A stretch of 64,000 bases of DNA from CTSoil-043 sp963821235 (GCA_963821235.1 CAWGCS010000001.1:2418001-2482000); one strand, 5' to 3'; counted from the stretch's first letter, positions 8,122 to 16,556 are shown. A program made the numbers and translations. Notes: generated by a model from the letters alone, not told the origin.

Positions 8122-9225
8122 TCAGCGGGGCCGGGTGTAGAACGGGAGCGGCACGACCTCGGCGGCCGCCCGCGCCTCGCGAATCTCCACGTCGAGCATC
8201 GTACCGGGCGCGGCGTCGCCGGGTGCGACGTACGCCATCGCGATGGGGACGCCCAGGGTGGGCGACATCGTCCCGGACGTCACCGTCCCGCTGGCCCGCT
8301 CCCCGGCCCAGACCGGGTAGCCATGGCGGGCGATGCCCCGCCCCCGCACCACGAGGCCGACGAGTCGGCGGCGCGGCGCCGTCTCGGCCGCCTTCGCCAG
8401 CGCCTCGCGCCCTACGAAGCCGCCCTCCTTGGCGAGCTTCACGACGCGGCCGAGGCCAGCCTCGAACGGCGTCGTCTGCCGGTCCAGCTCGTTGCCGTAG
8501 AGGGGCATCCCGGCCTCCAGGCGGAGCGTGTCTCGAGCGCCGAGCCCGACGGGGACCAGCCCGGCCGACTTGCCGGCTCCCATGAGGGCGTCCCAGACGG
8601 TCGCCCCGGAGGCGGCCTCGACGAAGACCTCGAAACCGTCCTCGCCGGTGTAGCCGGTCCGGGCGACGAGGGCCGGGATCCCGGCGATCGGGCCCTCCGC
8701 GATCCCGTAGTAGCGGATGGCGTCCAGGTCGAGGCCGGCCAGGGGGGCCAGGATCCCGCGCGCCGCGGGCCCCTGGATCGCCACCAGGGCGGTCGCCAGC
8801 GAGCGGTCGTCGAGGACCGCCCGGCAGCCGGCGATGCGCTCGGCAAGGGCATCGGAGACGACGGTCGCGTTCGAGGCGTTGGCCACCACGAGGAAGCGGT
8901 CGTCGGCCAGCCGGTAGACGATGAGGTCGTCGAGGATCCCGCCGTCCGGGCCGACGATCATCGAGTAGTGCGCCCGCCCGTTGGCCAGCGTCCGCGGGTC
9001 GGTGGTCACGGCGCCGGCCAGGGCATCGCCGGCCTCCGGCCCGTCGACGAACAGCTCGCCCATGTGGCAGAGGTCGAAGAGGCCGGCCCGCTCGCGTACC
9101 GCGCGGTGCTCCTCGATGATCCCGGCGTACTGGATCGGCATCCGCCAGCCGGCGTAGTCGACCATCCGCGCCCCGAGCGCCTCGTGGCGCTCCAGGAGCG
9201 GCGTGGCGCGCGGTTCGTCGGTCAT
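8122..9225 (-). CDS. gcvT: Aminomethyltransferase (glycine cleavage T protein)
   Basis: A 367-residue tetrahydrofolate-dependent aminomethyltransferase, the first gene of the glycine cleavage set. The folate-binding GcvT domain begins with ALGARMVDYAGWRMPIQYAG and DLCHMGEL, and a C-terminal GcvT beta-barrel domain follows (about residue 280 onward). The start at ATG 9225 has an AAGGAAGGGA site upstream; the longer in-frame reading to 9339 is low-complexity and was rejected. It follows the NUDIX gene after 16 bases, so the operon may begin further upstream. I saw no convincing glycine riboswitch in front of it. Confidence 0.95.
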   Translation of the reverse strand: MTDEPRATPLLERHEALGARMVDYAGWRMPIQYAGIIEEHRAVRERAGLFDLCHMGELFVDGPEAGDALAGAVTTDPRTLANGRAHYSMIVGPDGGILDDLIVYRLADDRFLVVANASNATVVSDALAERIAGCRAVLDDRSLATALVAIQGPAARGILAPLAGLDLDAIRYYGIAEGPIAGIPALVARTGYTGEDGFEVFVEAASGATVWDALMGAGKSAGLVPVGLGARDTLRLEAGMPLYGNELDRQTTPFEAGLGRVVKLAKEGGFVGREALAKAAETAPRRRLVGLVVRGRGIARHGYPVWAGERASGTVTSGTMSPTLGVPIAMAYVAPGDAAPGTMLDVEIREARAAAEVVPLPFYTRPR

Positions 9226-9241
9226 CGAGGTCCCTTCCTTC

Positions 9242-9697
9242 TCAGCGGCCTTCCCCGATGCGCTCGGCCGCCGCGACGGCGGCCCGCCCCACGAGCGCCC
9301 GCTCGGTCTCGAAGGTGAGGAGCGCGGGGGCCTCGACAAAGGGGACCCAGCGGACCTCGTCGAACTCGTGATCGTGGCGTTCGAGGTCGCCGCCGACCGG
9401 CTCCATCAGCCAGTAGTGGACGGTCTTGTGGATGCGCGTCCCACCCTGGGAGAACCAGTAGTCGATCGCCTCGAGGGGAGCCAGGAGCCGGACCTGGAGG
9501 CCCGTCTCCTCGGCAACCTCGCGGAGGGCCGTCTCCTCGAGCGTCTCGAGGGGATTCGGGGTTCCCTTGGGCAGCGTCCAGGTGACGCCGTCGCGCAGGC
9601 GCCGACGGCGGCCGGCGACGAGGTGCGGGACGCCGTCGATCGACCGGATGACGATCCCGCCGGCGGACGTGGCCGTGGTGCGCTTCAGCCGCGCCAC
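9242..9697 (-). CDS. NUDIX hydrolase
   Basis: A 151-residue NUDIX protein. The box G-x5-E-x7-RE-U-x-EE-x-G-U is complete (GTPNPLETLEETALREVAEE then TGL, about residues 36-58), so metal-dependent hydrolysis of a nucleoside diphosphate derivative is expected; the substrate is not predictable. I chose GTG 9697, whose first codons (VARLKRTTATSAGG) begin the beta-sheet. The start overlaps the end of the upstream small gene by 13 bases. The C-terminal half (HYWLMEPVGGDLERHDHEFD) resembles diadenosine-polyphosphate or general house-cleaning NUDIX enzymes. Confidence 0.88.
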   Translation of the reverse strand: MARLKRTTATSAGGIVIRSIDGVPHLVAGRRRRLRDGVTWTLPKGTPNPLETLEETALREVAEETGLQVRLLAPLEAIDYWFSQGGTRIHKTVHYWLMEPVGGDLERHDHEFDEVRWVPFVEAPALLTFETERALVGRAAVAAAERIGEGR

Positions 9698-10008
9698 GGC
9701 GCGGTGGCGGGGCGCGGCCGGCGGCCGGCGGTGCGGACGCCGAGCTTGGCCCAGCGCACCGCGGCGTGCGGTCCGGCCAGCCCCGCGGGCGACGCATGGG
9801 TGCGGGCCGCGCCGATCGCCTGCCAGTCGGTCCGCCGGAGCGCCACCTGCCCCGGGTCGGGCCGGCGCAGCAGGGTGGGCCGGTCGGCTGCCGTCCGGAA
9901 GTGGACGTGACGGCCCAGACCCAGGCGCGGCTCGCGGGCCCGCGGCGCGACGGTCGCGAACCGAGCCGTGGGACGTGCGGCGTAGCGCGCGGCGATGCTG
10001 CGGTGCAT
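9685..10008 (-). CDS. Hypothetical protein, arginine-rich
   Basis: A 107-residue open frame that I do not recognise. Nearly all third codon positions are G or C, as in its neighbours, and its stop overlaps the NUDIX start by 13 bases; both support a real gene. The protein is basic (many Arg) with no membrane segment or clear motif. Start ATG 10008 has no good ribosome-binding site; a TTG at 10029 preceded by other in-frame codons is an alternative. It may act with the NUDIX hydrolase, but that is inference from coupling only. Confidence 0.5.
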   Translation of the reverse strand: MHRSIAARYAARPTARFATVAPRAREPRLGLGRHVHFRTAADRPTLLRRPDPGQVALRRTDWQAIGAARTHASPAGLAGPHAAVRWAKLGVRTAGRRPRPATAPWRG

Positions 10009-10025
10009 AGGCAGATGGTACCCCT

Positions 10026-11069
10026 TCAAGTGCCCCGTGTGAACGTGGCGCGGAGTCGGTCCGCCGCATCCGGTGCGAGGCCGCGCCGCTCGGCGGCGAG
10101 CGAGACCTGGCGGAGGCCGAGGGCGCGGTAGACGGCAAGCGCCTCCTCCCCCGCCGCGGCGACGGCTGCGAGATGGGCCGCCACCGTCCCTGCGTCGCCC
10201 CGCACGGCAGGCCCGGTGAGGGCGGGGCCCGGGCCCATCGCCCGGACGTTGGCGAGGGCCTGGGCCGCCAGCGGCCCATAGACGGCGAGGGCCCCGGCCT
10301 CGTCGAGCCCGGCCGCCTCCGCCACCGCGGCGACGACGTCGAGGAGCGCTGTCAGGCCCCCCGCGGCCAGCACGGCGGCGGCGTGGTAGGCGGCCTTGGA
10401 GCCGGGCGCCAGGCGGACCGGGACGGCGCCGAGCGAGGTCGCCATCTCGGCCAGGAGGTCGAGCAGGCCGGCGTCACCCTCGATCGCGACCGTCGCGCCC
10501 GGGAGGGCCGCCAGGGCCCCCTCGAGGTCGGCGAAGGCGACCAGCGGATGGAACGACCCGGCGCTCGTCCCCGCGGCGAGGGCCGGGGCAAGGATCGTCG
10601 CGTCGTGGAGCCCGCTGGTGTGGACGATCGCCTGGCCCGAGTAGAGGTGGAGCCCGGCGGCCACCTCGGCCAGGTCGTCGTCGGGGACGGCGACGATCGC
10701 CAAGTGGCACTCGTCGAAGATCGCCGGCGCTTCCGGGAAGGCCCGGACCCCCGGCACGAGCCCGCGGAACCGCTCCCGACGCCCGGCATCCCGGCTGGCC
10801 ACCGCGCCGACCTGCCAGCCGGCCCGCTGGAGGGCGACGCCCAGGGCGGTCCCGACCGCCCCGGCCCCGACGATCCCGATCACCGGCCGTCCGTCCGGGG
10901 CCGGCCCGACGTGCGGGTGGACGTGGGCCTCGCGGTGGATCTCGTCGCCGTGGCGGTGGGCGCCCGGCGGGAGCGGCTCGTCCCCGGCGTCCATCTGCCG
11001 GCGGACCTCGTCCATCGTCGCCGGGTCACCCGGCGGCGGCGCTGCCGGCTCCCTGCGCCAGGATCGCAT
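10026..11069 (-). CDS. Rossmann-fold DUF2520 protein (NADP oxidoreductase-like)
   Basis: A 347-residue protein with an N-terminal Rossmann fold (GIVGAGAVGTALGVALQRAG, about residues 64-83) and a C-terminal helical DUF2520 domain (from SAGSFHPLVAFADLEGA, about residue 175). The family resembles ketopantoate reductase/pyrroline-5-carboxylate reductase relatives; the reaction is not established. The first about 60 residues are a proline- and histidine-rich extension (GDEIHREAHVHPHVGP). ATG 11069 has GGAGAG 6 bases upstream; ATG 11015 is an alternative. In many genomes such genes sit beside pantothenate genes, but none are seen here. Confidence 0.85.
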   Translation of the reverse strand: MRSWRREPAAPPPGDPATMDEVRRQMDAGDEPLPPGAHRHGDEIHREAHVHPHVGPAPDGRPVIGIVGAGAVGTALGVALQRAGWQVGAVASRDAGRRERFRGLVPGVRAFPEAPAIFDECHLAIVAVPDDDLAEVAAGLHLYSGQAIVHTSGLHDATILAPALAAGTSAGSFHPLVAFADLEGALAALPGATVAIEGDAGLLDLLAEMATSLGAVPVRLAPGSKAAYHAAAVLAAGGLTALLDVVAAVAEAAGLDEAGALAVYGPLAAQALANVRAMGPGPALTGPAVRGDAGTVAAHLAAVAAAGEEALAVYRALGLRQVSLAAERRGLAPDAADRLRATFTRGT

Positions 11070-11152
11070 CGTCGCTCTCCACGCTACTCTTGGAGCGACA
11101 GCGTAGCGCCCCCGGCGGCCCGCCTGCCGCCCCGAGCCAGCGAGGACGATTC

Positions 11153-13825
11153 GTGCCGACCCGCGACCCCTTCGGCGCCCGAGCCAGCCTCGGCGCCGGG
11201 CTTCCCGACCTCTTCCGCCTCGCGGCGCTCGACGGCGGAGGGGACCTCGGCAGGATGCCCGTCACGGTCAAGATCCTCCTCGAGAACGTCCTCCGCCACG
11301 CCGGCCGCGGCATCGTCGGCGAGGCCGACGTCCGGACCCTGGCCGGCTGGCGGCCGGCGTCCGGCGCCACGGCGGAGGTCCCCTTCCTGCCGTCCCGGGT
11401 GATCCTCCAGGACTTCACTGGCGTGCCCGCCGTCGTCGACCTGGCCGCCATGCGCGACGCGATGGCCGCCCTGGGCGGCGATCCGGCCCGGGTCAACCCG
11501 CTGGTGCCGGCCGACCTCGTCATCGACCACTCCGTGCAGGTCGACCGCTACGGGACGGCCGACGCCTTCGCCTTCAACGTCGCCCGCGAGTACGAGCGCA
11601 ACGGCGAGCGCTACCAGCTCCTGCGCTGGGCGCAGCGCGCCTTTCGCGGCCTGCGGGTCGTCCCCCCGGGCACCGGCATCGTCCACCAGGTCAACCTGGA
11701 GTTCCTGGCCACGGTCGTCGCGACCGGCGACCTCGAGGGCACCCCGGTCGCCTTCCCGGACACGCTCGTCGGCACCGATTCCCACACCACGATGGTCAAC
11801 GGCCTCGGCGTCCTGGGCTTCGGTGTCGGCGGGATCGAGGCGGAGGCCGTCCTCCTCGGCCAGCCGCTCTACCAGCCGATGCCGCGCGTCGTCGGCGTCC
11901 ACCTTTCGGGCGAGCTCCCCCGCGGCGCGACGGCGACCGACCTCGTCCTCGTCGTGACGGAGCGGCTCCGGAAGCTCGGCGTCGTCGGCAGCTTCGTCGA
12001 GTTCGCCGGCGACGGGCTGGCCGGCCTCTCGCTCCCCGACCGGGCCACGATCAGCAACATGAGCCCCGAGTTCGGGGCGACCGCCACCCTCTTCCCCATC
12101 GACGGCGAGACCCTCGCCTACCTCCGCCTGACCGGCCGGCCGGCCGGCCTCGTCGGCCTCGTCGAGCGCTACGCCAAGGAGCAGGGAATGTGGCGGGAGC
12201 CGGGGGCCGGGCCCGACTTCGACGACCTCGTCGAGCTCGACCTCGGGGACGTCGAGCCCAGCCTCGCCGGACCCCGGCGGCCGCAGGACCGGGTCGCCCT
12301 CCCGGCCACCCGGGCCAGCTTCGACGCGGCGTTCCCCGGCCTCCTGCCGCCCGCCGGGACGGCACCGGCGGCCGACGGGGACGTGCGAACCGGATCGGTC
12401 GTCATCGCCGCCATCACCTCCTGCACGAACACCTCCAACCCTACCGTCATGGTCGGCGCCGGGCTGCTCGCCAGGAAGGCCGTCGAGCAAGGGCTGCGGG
12501 TCTCCTCGACCGTCAAGACCTCGCTGGCGCCGGGCTCCAAGGCCGTCACGACCTACCTGGAGCGGGCCGGGCTCCTGGATCCCCTGGCAACCCTCGGCTT
12601 CACGCTCGCCGGCTACGGATGCACGACCTGCATCGGCAACTCCGGCCCCCTCGACGAGGCGGTCGCCCGCCAGATCGAGGACGAGGGGCTTGTGGCCACG
12701 GCCGTGCTCTCCGGCAACCGCAACTTCGAAGGCCGCATCCATCCCCTCGCCCGGGCCAGCTACCTCGCCTCGCCCCCGCTCGTCGTCGCCTTCGCCCTCG
12801 CCGGGCGGATCGACGTCGACCTCTCGCGCGAGCCGCTGGGCATCGCCGACGACGGCCGGCCCGTCTTCCTGGCCGACGTCTGGCCGACCCCGGAGGAGGT
12901 CCGCGAGGCGATCGACGGCGCCGTCGACGGCGAGCTGTTCCGGACGACCTACGCCTCGGTCTTCGAGGGCGACGAGCGCTGGCGGGCGCTCCCCATCCCC
13001 GACGGCGACCGCTACGCCTGGGACCCGGCCTCGACCTACGTGGCCAGCCCGCCCTTCTTCGCCGGGATGGGCCTGGAGCCGGAGCCGCTCACCGACATCG
13101 AGGGCGCCCGCGTCCTGGCCTGGCTGGGCGACTCGGTGACCACCGACCACATCTCCCCCGCCGGCTCCATCCCCGCCTGGGCCCCGGCCGGGGGATGGCT
13201 CCAGGAGCGCGGTGTGGGGCCGCTCGACTTCAACTCGTTCGGCGCCCGGCGCGGCCACCACGAGGTCATGATGCGGGGCACGTTCGGCAACATCCGGCTC
13301 CGCAACCGCCTCGTCGAAGGCAAGGAGGGGCCGTACACGCGGCTGCTCCCCTCGGGCGAGGAGGCCTTCCTGTACGACGCCGCGATGGCCTACCGGGCGG
13401 CCGGGGTGCCGACCATCGTCCTGGCGGGCCGAGAGTACGGCTCCGGGTCGTCGCGGGACTGGGCGGCCAAGGGGCCGCGGCTGCTGGGGATCCGGGCGGT
13501 CATCGCCGAGAGCTTCGAGCGCATCCACCGCTCCAACCTTGTCGGGATGGGCGTCCTGCCGCTCCAGCTCCTCGTTGGCGAGACCGCCTCGTCCCTTGGG
13601 CTGACCGGGCGCGAGCGCTACGCCGTGGCCGGCATCGCCGCCGGCCTCGCGCCCCGGACGCGGCTCACGGTCGTGGCGACCGCCGACGCGGCGGACGGCG
13701 GCGGGGAGCGACGCTTCACCGTGGAGTGCCGCCTCGACGGCACGATCGAGGTGGACTACTACCGCCAGGGCGGGATCCTGCCGGCGGTCCTGCGCCGGAT
13801 CGCCCGCGAGAGCGGGGCCCGCTGA
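11153..13825 (+). CDS. acnA: Aconitate hydratase, AcnA/IRP1 type
   Basis: An 890-residue [4Fe-4S] aconitase that isomerises citrate to isocitrate via cis-aconitate. Cluster ligands are visible in ITSCTNTSNPTVMVGAGLLA and GYGCTTCIGNSGPL. The C-terminal swivel domain carries the active-site loop AGREYGSGSSRDWAAKGPRL. I chose GTG 11153 with GAGGAC 6 bases upstream; the in-frame TTG at 11090 adds only a poorly conserved tail. The gene is divergent from the DUF2520 gene. The short intergenic region carries a 6-bp inverted repeat (CGCTAC 11082-11087, GTAGCG 11103-11108). Confidence 0.96.
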   Translation: MPTRDPFGARASLGAGLPDLFRLAALDGGGDLGRMPVTVKILLENVLRHAGRGIVGEADVRTLAGWRPASGATAEVPFLPSRVILQDFTGVPAVVDLAAMRDAMAALGGDPARVNPLVPADLVIDHSVQVDRYGTADAFAFNVAREYERNGERYQLLRWAQRAFRGLRVVPPGTGIVHQVNLEFLATVVATGDLEGTPVAFPDTLVGTDSHTTMVNGLGVLGFGVGGIEAEAVLLGQPLYQPMPRVVGVHLSGELPRGATATDLVLVVTERLRKLGVVGSFVEFAGDGLAGLSLPDRATISNMSPEFGATATLFPIDGETLAYLRLTGRPAGLVGLVERYAKEQGMWREPGAGPDFDDLVELDLGDVEPSLAGPRRPQDRVALPATRASFDAAFPGLLPPAGTAPAADGDVRTGSVVIAAITSCTNTSNPTVMVGAGLLARKAVEQGLRVSSTVKTSLAPGSKAVTTYLERAGLLDPLATLGFTLAGYGCTTCIGNSGPLDEAVARQIEDEGLVATAVLSGNRNFEGRIHPLARASYLASPPLVVAFALAGRIDVDLSREPLGIADDGRPVFLADVWPTPEEVREAIDGAVDGELFRTTYASVFEGDERWRALPIPDGDRYAWDPASTYVASPPFFAGMGLEPEPLTDIEGARVLAWLGDSVTTDHISPAGSIPAWAPAGGWLQERGVGPLDFNSFGARRGHHEVMMRGTFGNIRLRNRLVEGKEGPYTRLLPSGEEAFLYDAAMAYRAAGVPTIVLAGREYGSGSSRDWAAKGPRLLGIRAVIAESFERIHRSNLVGMGVLPLQLLVGETASSLGLTGRERYAVAGIAAGLAPRTRLTVVATADAADGGGERRFTVECRLDGTIEVDYYRQGGILPAVLRRIARESGAR

Positions 13826-13987
13826 CCGGCAGCGCGGCCTCGGGTCGCCAGCGCGATCAGGCCCGGCGGGCCGTCCAGCGGCTGTCGTCGTGCCCGACCC
13901 GCATGGGCAGGCCGTATGCCGCCGCCGGCACATGAGCAGCGGACGTCGCCGTCACCCGGCCGCTCGGTGCCGCGTCTACCACGCACG

Positions 13988-14923
13988 ATGAGCGACGAGC
14001 CCCGACCGCCGGTCCGCCGCCGCGCGCCGCCACGCCCGCGGGCGACGCCTGGCGACACGCTGTTCGGGGTCGGCGTGGCGGTGCTCTTCCTGGCCCTCGC
14101 CGGCGCGCTGCTCGCCACGACCGGCGGGCCCCTCCTCCTGGCCCAGCTGGGCCTCGGATCGGGCTCCGCCGCCCCGACGGCCCCGCTTCGCGGGGCCACG
14201 CCAGGGCCGGGCACTCCAGGGACGACGGCCCGCCCCCTCGCAACGCCCGCCTCGTCCCTGTCGCCCGGGCCGACCCCTGCCGCATCGGGGGAGGCGCCGT
14301 CGTCCCCCGAGCCGTTCACGACCAACCTCTACCTCGACGGCGTATTCGTCCACCAGGTCGACAAGGAGGCCTGCGTCGCGGCGGCCGCCCAGAACATGCT
14401 GAACGTCATCCGCCTCGTCGAGGAGGGCCGGGAGCCGGACACCGGCGAGGCGACGCAGCGCGCCATCTACGACCGCATCGTCGGGCTCACCACGTGGGAC
14501 GATTCGCACAACGGCGGGACCGGGCCCGGTGGCTGGGCGGCGCTCCTGACGGAGGAGGGCTACCCGTACGAGGTTCGCGTCTACGACTCGCGCCTGGCCG
14601 CCATGCGAGCCGCCGCCTCCGCCCTGCGGGCGACGGGGCGCCCGGTGGGGATCCTCGCCTGGGCCGGCGTCCACTCCTGGGTGCTGACCGGCTTCACGGC
14701 GACCGCGGACCCGGCCACCGCCCGGATGTTCACGGTCACCACGGCCTACGTCCTCGACCCCTGGTACCCCTGGGTCTCCACGCGCTGGCCGCGCTCCGAG
14801 GCCCCCAACGTCCCGCGCGACCAGAAGGACCTCGTCGCCAACGTCCTGCCCTGGAAGCTGGCGTCGGGCCCGTACGAGGGCCGCGACGGGAAGTTCCTGC
14901 TGGTGGCGCCGGTCGGGGGCTGA
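13988..14923 (+). CDS. Membrane-anchored C39-like cysteine peptidase (putative)
   Basis: A 311-residue protein. A basic proline-rich N-terminus and one membrane segment (about 25-55) are followed by a Pro/Thr/Ser-rich stalk (about 60-110) and an extracytoplasmic domain. In that domain Gln123 and Cys129 (HQVDKEACVAAAAQNMLN), His229 (AGVHSWVLTGF) and Asp257 (VLDPWYPW) have the order and spacing of papain-like C39-type peptidases: oxyanion Gln, nucleophile Cys, then His and Asp. I infer a cell-surface peptidase or amidase. No signal-peptide cleavage site is obvious, so it is probably a type II anchored protein. ATG 13988 was chosen over an upstream in-frame start. It sits alone between acnA and a convergent SRPBCC gene. 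Confidence 0.65.
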   Translation: MSDEPRPPVRRRAPPRPRATPGDTLFGVGVAVLFLALAGALLATTGGPLLLAQLGLGSGSAAPTAPLRGATPGPGTPGTTARPLATPASSLSPGPTPAASGEAPSSPEPFTTNLYLDGVFVHQVDKEACVAAAAQNMLNVIRLVEEGREPDTGEATQRAIYDRIVGLTTWDDSHNGGTGPGGWAALLTEEGYPYEVRVYDSRLAAMRAAASALRATGRPVGILAWAGVHSWVLTGFTATADPATARMFTVTTAYVLDPWYPWVSTRWPRSEAPNVPRDQKDLVANVLPWKLASGPYEGRDGKFLLVAPVGG

Positions 14924-14936
14924 CCGGCCCGGGGGG

Positions 14937-15377
14937 TCACGCCTCGGCCAGGACCTTGAGCTTGGCCAGCATCTCCCGGACGTGCCCCGCCGAGCTGCGC
15001 TGCGCGACCGTGCCGATCAGCCTGCCGACGACCCCGTAGGGCAGCTCGACGTGCTCCTCGAAGGTGAAGCGGGAGCCCGCCGGGACCGGCTCGACCGTCC
15101 AGCTCTGGTCGTAGCCCTTGACTCCCGTCCCCGAGACCATGTGGAGCGAGAGGGCCCGGTTCTCCACCCACTCGGTGATGAGGAAGTGGAGCTTCATGAG
15201 CGTGCCCGATGCCTTCTCCTCCGCGTAGATCCGGGCACCGCGGCGGGGCTGCCCGGCGTCCTCGTACTCGAACCTCCGGAGCGTCGGGTACCACTTCATG
15301 ACGCTGCCCGGCTCGACGAGGAGCGGCCAGATCCGCTCCGGCGGCGCGGCGATGTCGACGGACTGACGAACCTGCAT
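14937..15377 (-). CDS. SRPBCC / polyketide cyclase-like lipid-binding protein
   Basis: A 146-residue START-like protein. The N-terminus MQVRQSVDIAAPPERIWPLL is the classic first strand and helix of SRPBCC 'polyketide_cyc2' proteins, and the C-terminal long helix (HVREMLAKLKVLAEA) is present. It should form a hydrophobic cavity; the ligand is unknown. ATG 15377 has GGGAGG 8 bases upstream; the longer upstream reading is low-complexity. It converges on the C39-like gene with a 13-base gap. Confidence 0.85.
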   Translation of the reverse strand: MQVRQSVDIAAPPERIWPLLVEPGSVMKWYPTLRRFEYEDAGQPRRGARIYAEEKASGTLMKLHFLITEWVENRALSLHMVSGTGVKGYDQSWTVEPVPAGSRFTFEEHVELPYGVVGRLIGTVAQRSSAGHVREMLAKLKVLAEA

Positions 15378-15514
15378 CTCGACTGCCTCCCTGCTGCGCG
15401 AGCCCATCGAACGTGAGGATGCCGTCGCCCTCGTCGAACGTGCCGAGCGAGGGGAGCGGATTCGGCACCACGGGCTGCGCCGTGGGGCACCCGGAGCCAG
15501 GGGGTGCAGTGGCC

Positions 15515-15650
15515 CCCGCGGGTCGGTCTCGCCAGTGGCTCGGCGCGGTCCCGGCGGCCGGGGTGTGGGCCGCGCGTCAGAGCCTCCCACCGACCCGAGA
15601 GGCTAGCCGGCAGACCCGCCCCTGGCGAGAGGCCAACGGCCCCTCAGGGC
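15515..15650 (+). repeat. Interspersed repeat, copy A
   Basis: About 135 bp of non-coding DNA. The first 74 bp (15515-15588) are repeated in inverted orientation at 17934-18006 with only a few differences and a small indel. The whole unit aligns at roughly 75% identity with 25782-25900, including the shared core TGGCGAGAGGCCAACGGCCC. The right end can fold (GGCCC-CTCA-GGGCC). No ORF with sensible codon use spans it. Confidence 0.8.
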
Positions 15651-15720
15651 CAGACGATCGCGCCGCTTCGCCTCCCGCGTGCGCTCCGTGGCGGCGTCGC
15701 CGCCGAGCGTCGTCACAGCG

Positions 15721-15801
15721 GAAGGAGGCCAGCTGCGTGGCGTAGATCCCCACGCCGCCGCCGGCCCCGACGATCACCACAGCAGCGCCTGCGAGCGACG
15801 C
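15721..15801 (-). pseudogene. Remnant of a zinc-type alcohol dehydrogenase/quinone reductase (MDR)
   Basis: About 27 codons reading ASLAGAAVVIVGAGGGVGIY followed by ATQLASF match the NAD(P)-binding GxGGVG turn of medium-chain dehydrogenase/reductases. No start, catalytic domain or downstream Rossmann strands remain; the frame runs into unrelated arginine-rich sequence and then repeat copy A. It lies just after the heme-type membrane gene, so a longer gene was probably lost here by deletion. Confidence 0.5.
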
Positions 15802-15834
15802 TCGGCGCGATCGCCGCCCGAGACGTTCGGCCCG

Positions 15835-16455
15835 TCAGGGCACGGAGTGCAGGCCCGGCCGTCGGCCGGCACCGCGTCCGCGGCCCGTTCGATGCAGACG
15901 CACGAGCAGCAGCGCGGCGAGGATGCCCACCGCCAGGGCGTAGGCGAAGGCCTCGGGCGCCGGTGGGCCGCCCGGATGCGCCAGGTAGGCATGCGCGACC
16001 GCGCTCGCGAAGCCGACGTAGGCGAGCTTGTGGATGGCCATCCAGCGTGGGCCGGCCACCGGCACGCGGCGCACGGAGCCGATCGGCTGGTCCGACGCAG
16101 CACCGCGCAGGCGCCGACCCAGCCTGCGCCGGAGCGTCCAGCTCGCGCCGGCCGCGACCATCGTCGCCAGGCCGAGCAATCCCAGCACGATCCAGCGATG
16201 GTCGCCCGCGGCCAGGCCGGGCGCGACGACCCCTGATCGATCCAGGCCCGGGTCGTGGGCGAGGACCACGGACGCCACGTGGAGGCCGGCCAGGCAGAGC
16301 CCACCCACCGCCGCGGCCCGATGGATCCGGAAGACGCGCGCTCGCCAGCCTACTGGCGCCAGGCCATCCGCCAGCACCTCGCCGGTGACGACCGCACACG
16401 CGAAGACCGCCAGCGCCGGGACGGCGAGCACGCCCGTACCGACCGGCTCCAGCAT
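15835..16455 (-). CDS. Membrane protein with ferric-reductase-like heme-binding helices
   Basis: A 206-residue integral membrane protein with five to six hydrophobic segments. Histidines sit inside or next to helices in pairs (FRIHRAAAVGGLCLAGLHVA; AGDHRWIVLG; MAIHKLAYVGFASAVAHAYL), the pattern of b-type heme ligation in ferric reductase-like and DUF4405-type proteins. I infer an electron-transfer subunit; no NAD- or FAD-binding partner is adjacent. ATG 16455 has GGGAGG 7 bases upstream. It is divergent from a TetR regulator across a 108-base region with a 30-bp operator-like palindrome, so it is the likely regulatory target. Confidence 0.7.
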   Translation of the reverse strand: MLEPVGTGVLAVPALAVFACAVVTGEVLADGLAPVGWRARVFRIHRAAAVGGLCLAGLHVASVVLAHDPGLDRSGVVAPGLAAGDHRWIVLGLLGLATMVAAGASWTLRRRLGRRLRGAASDQPIGSVRRVPVAGPRWMAIHKLAYVGFASAVAHAYLAHPGGPPAPEAFAYALAVGILAALLLVRLHRTGRGRGAGRRPGLHSVP

Positions 16456-16505
16456 GGCTTGCCTCCCCGCGCCGCCTGGGCGCAGCTCCGGACCCGGGAC
16501 GCACT

Positions 16506-16535
16506 GACCGACGGTCATTGTAATGACCCGCGGTC
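16506..16535. promoter_or_regulatory. Probable TetR operator, 30-bp dyad
   Basis: Perfectly nested inverted repeats about a centre at 16520/16521: inner arms GGTCATT (16513-16519) and AATGACC (16522-16528), outer arms GACCG (16506-16510) and CGGTC (16531-16535). It lies between the divergent membrane-protein and TetR genes and is the expected site for autoregulation and control of both. Confidence 0.75.
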
Positions 16536-16550
16536 AACGGCGCCACCTGC

Positions 16551-16556
16551 GACAAT
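16551..16556 (+). promoter_or_regulatory. -10 element of the TetR gene (leaderless)
   Basis: GACAAT ends 7 bases before the ATG at 16564. There is no ribosome-binding site, so transcription probably starts at or next to the start codon. Confidence 0.45.

Noticed and set aside
4750..8585. Long plus-strand open frames opposite the gcv genes
   Set aside because: Antisense shadows produced by high G/C third positions; no recognisable domains and no start signals.
7668..9240. Glycine riboswitch in front of the gcv genes
   Set aside because: The gaps before gcvT and gcvH are 16 and 73 bases, too short for a tandem glycine aptamer, and no characteristic core was found.
11082..11108. 6-bp inverted repeat between DUF2520 and acnA as an operator
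   Set aside because: Too short and widely spaced to separate from chance in this composition; only mentioned under acnA.
11084..13933. 949-codon minus-strand frame opposite aconitase
   Set aside because: Pure antisense of acnA with biased composition; aconitase has all cluster motifs.
15577..15780. 67-codon minus-strand frame as a functional gene
   Set aside because: Only the first about 20 codons resemble a dehydrogenase; the remainder is repeat DNA, so it was called a remnant.
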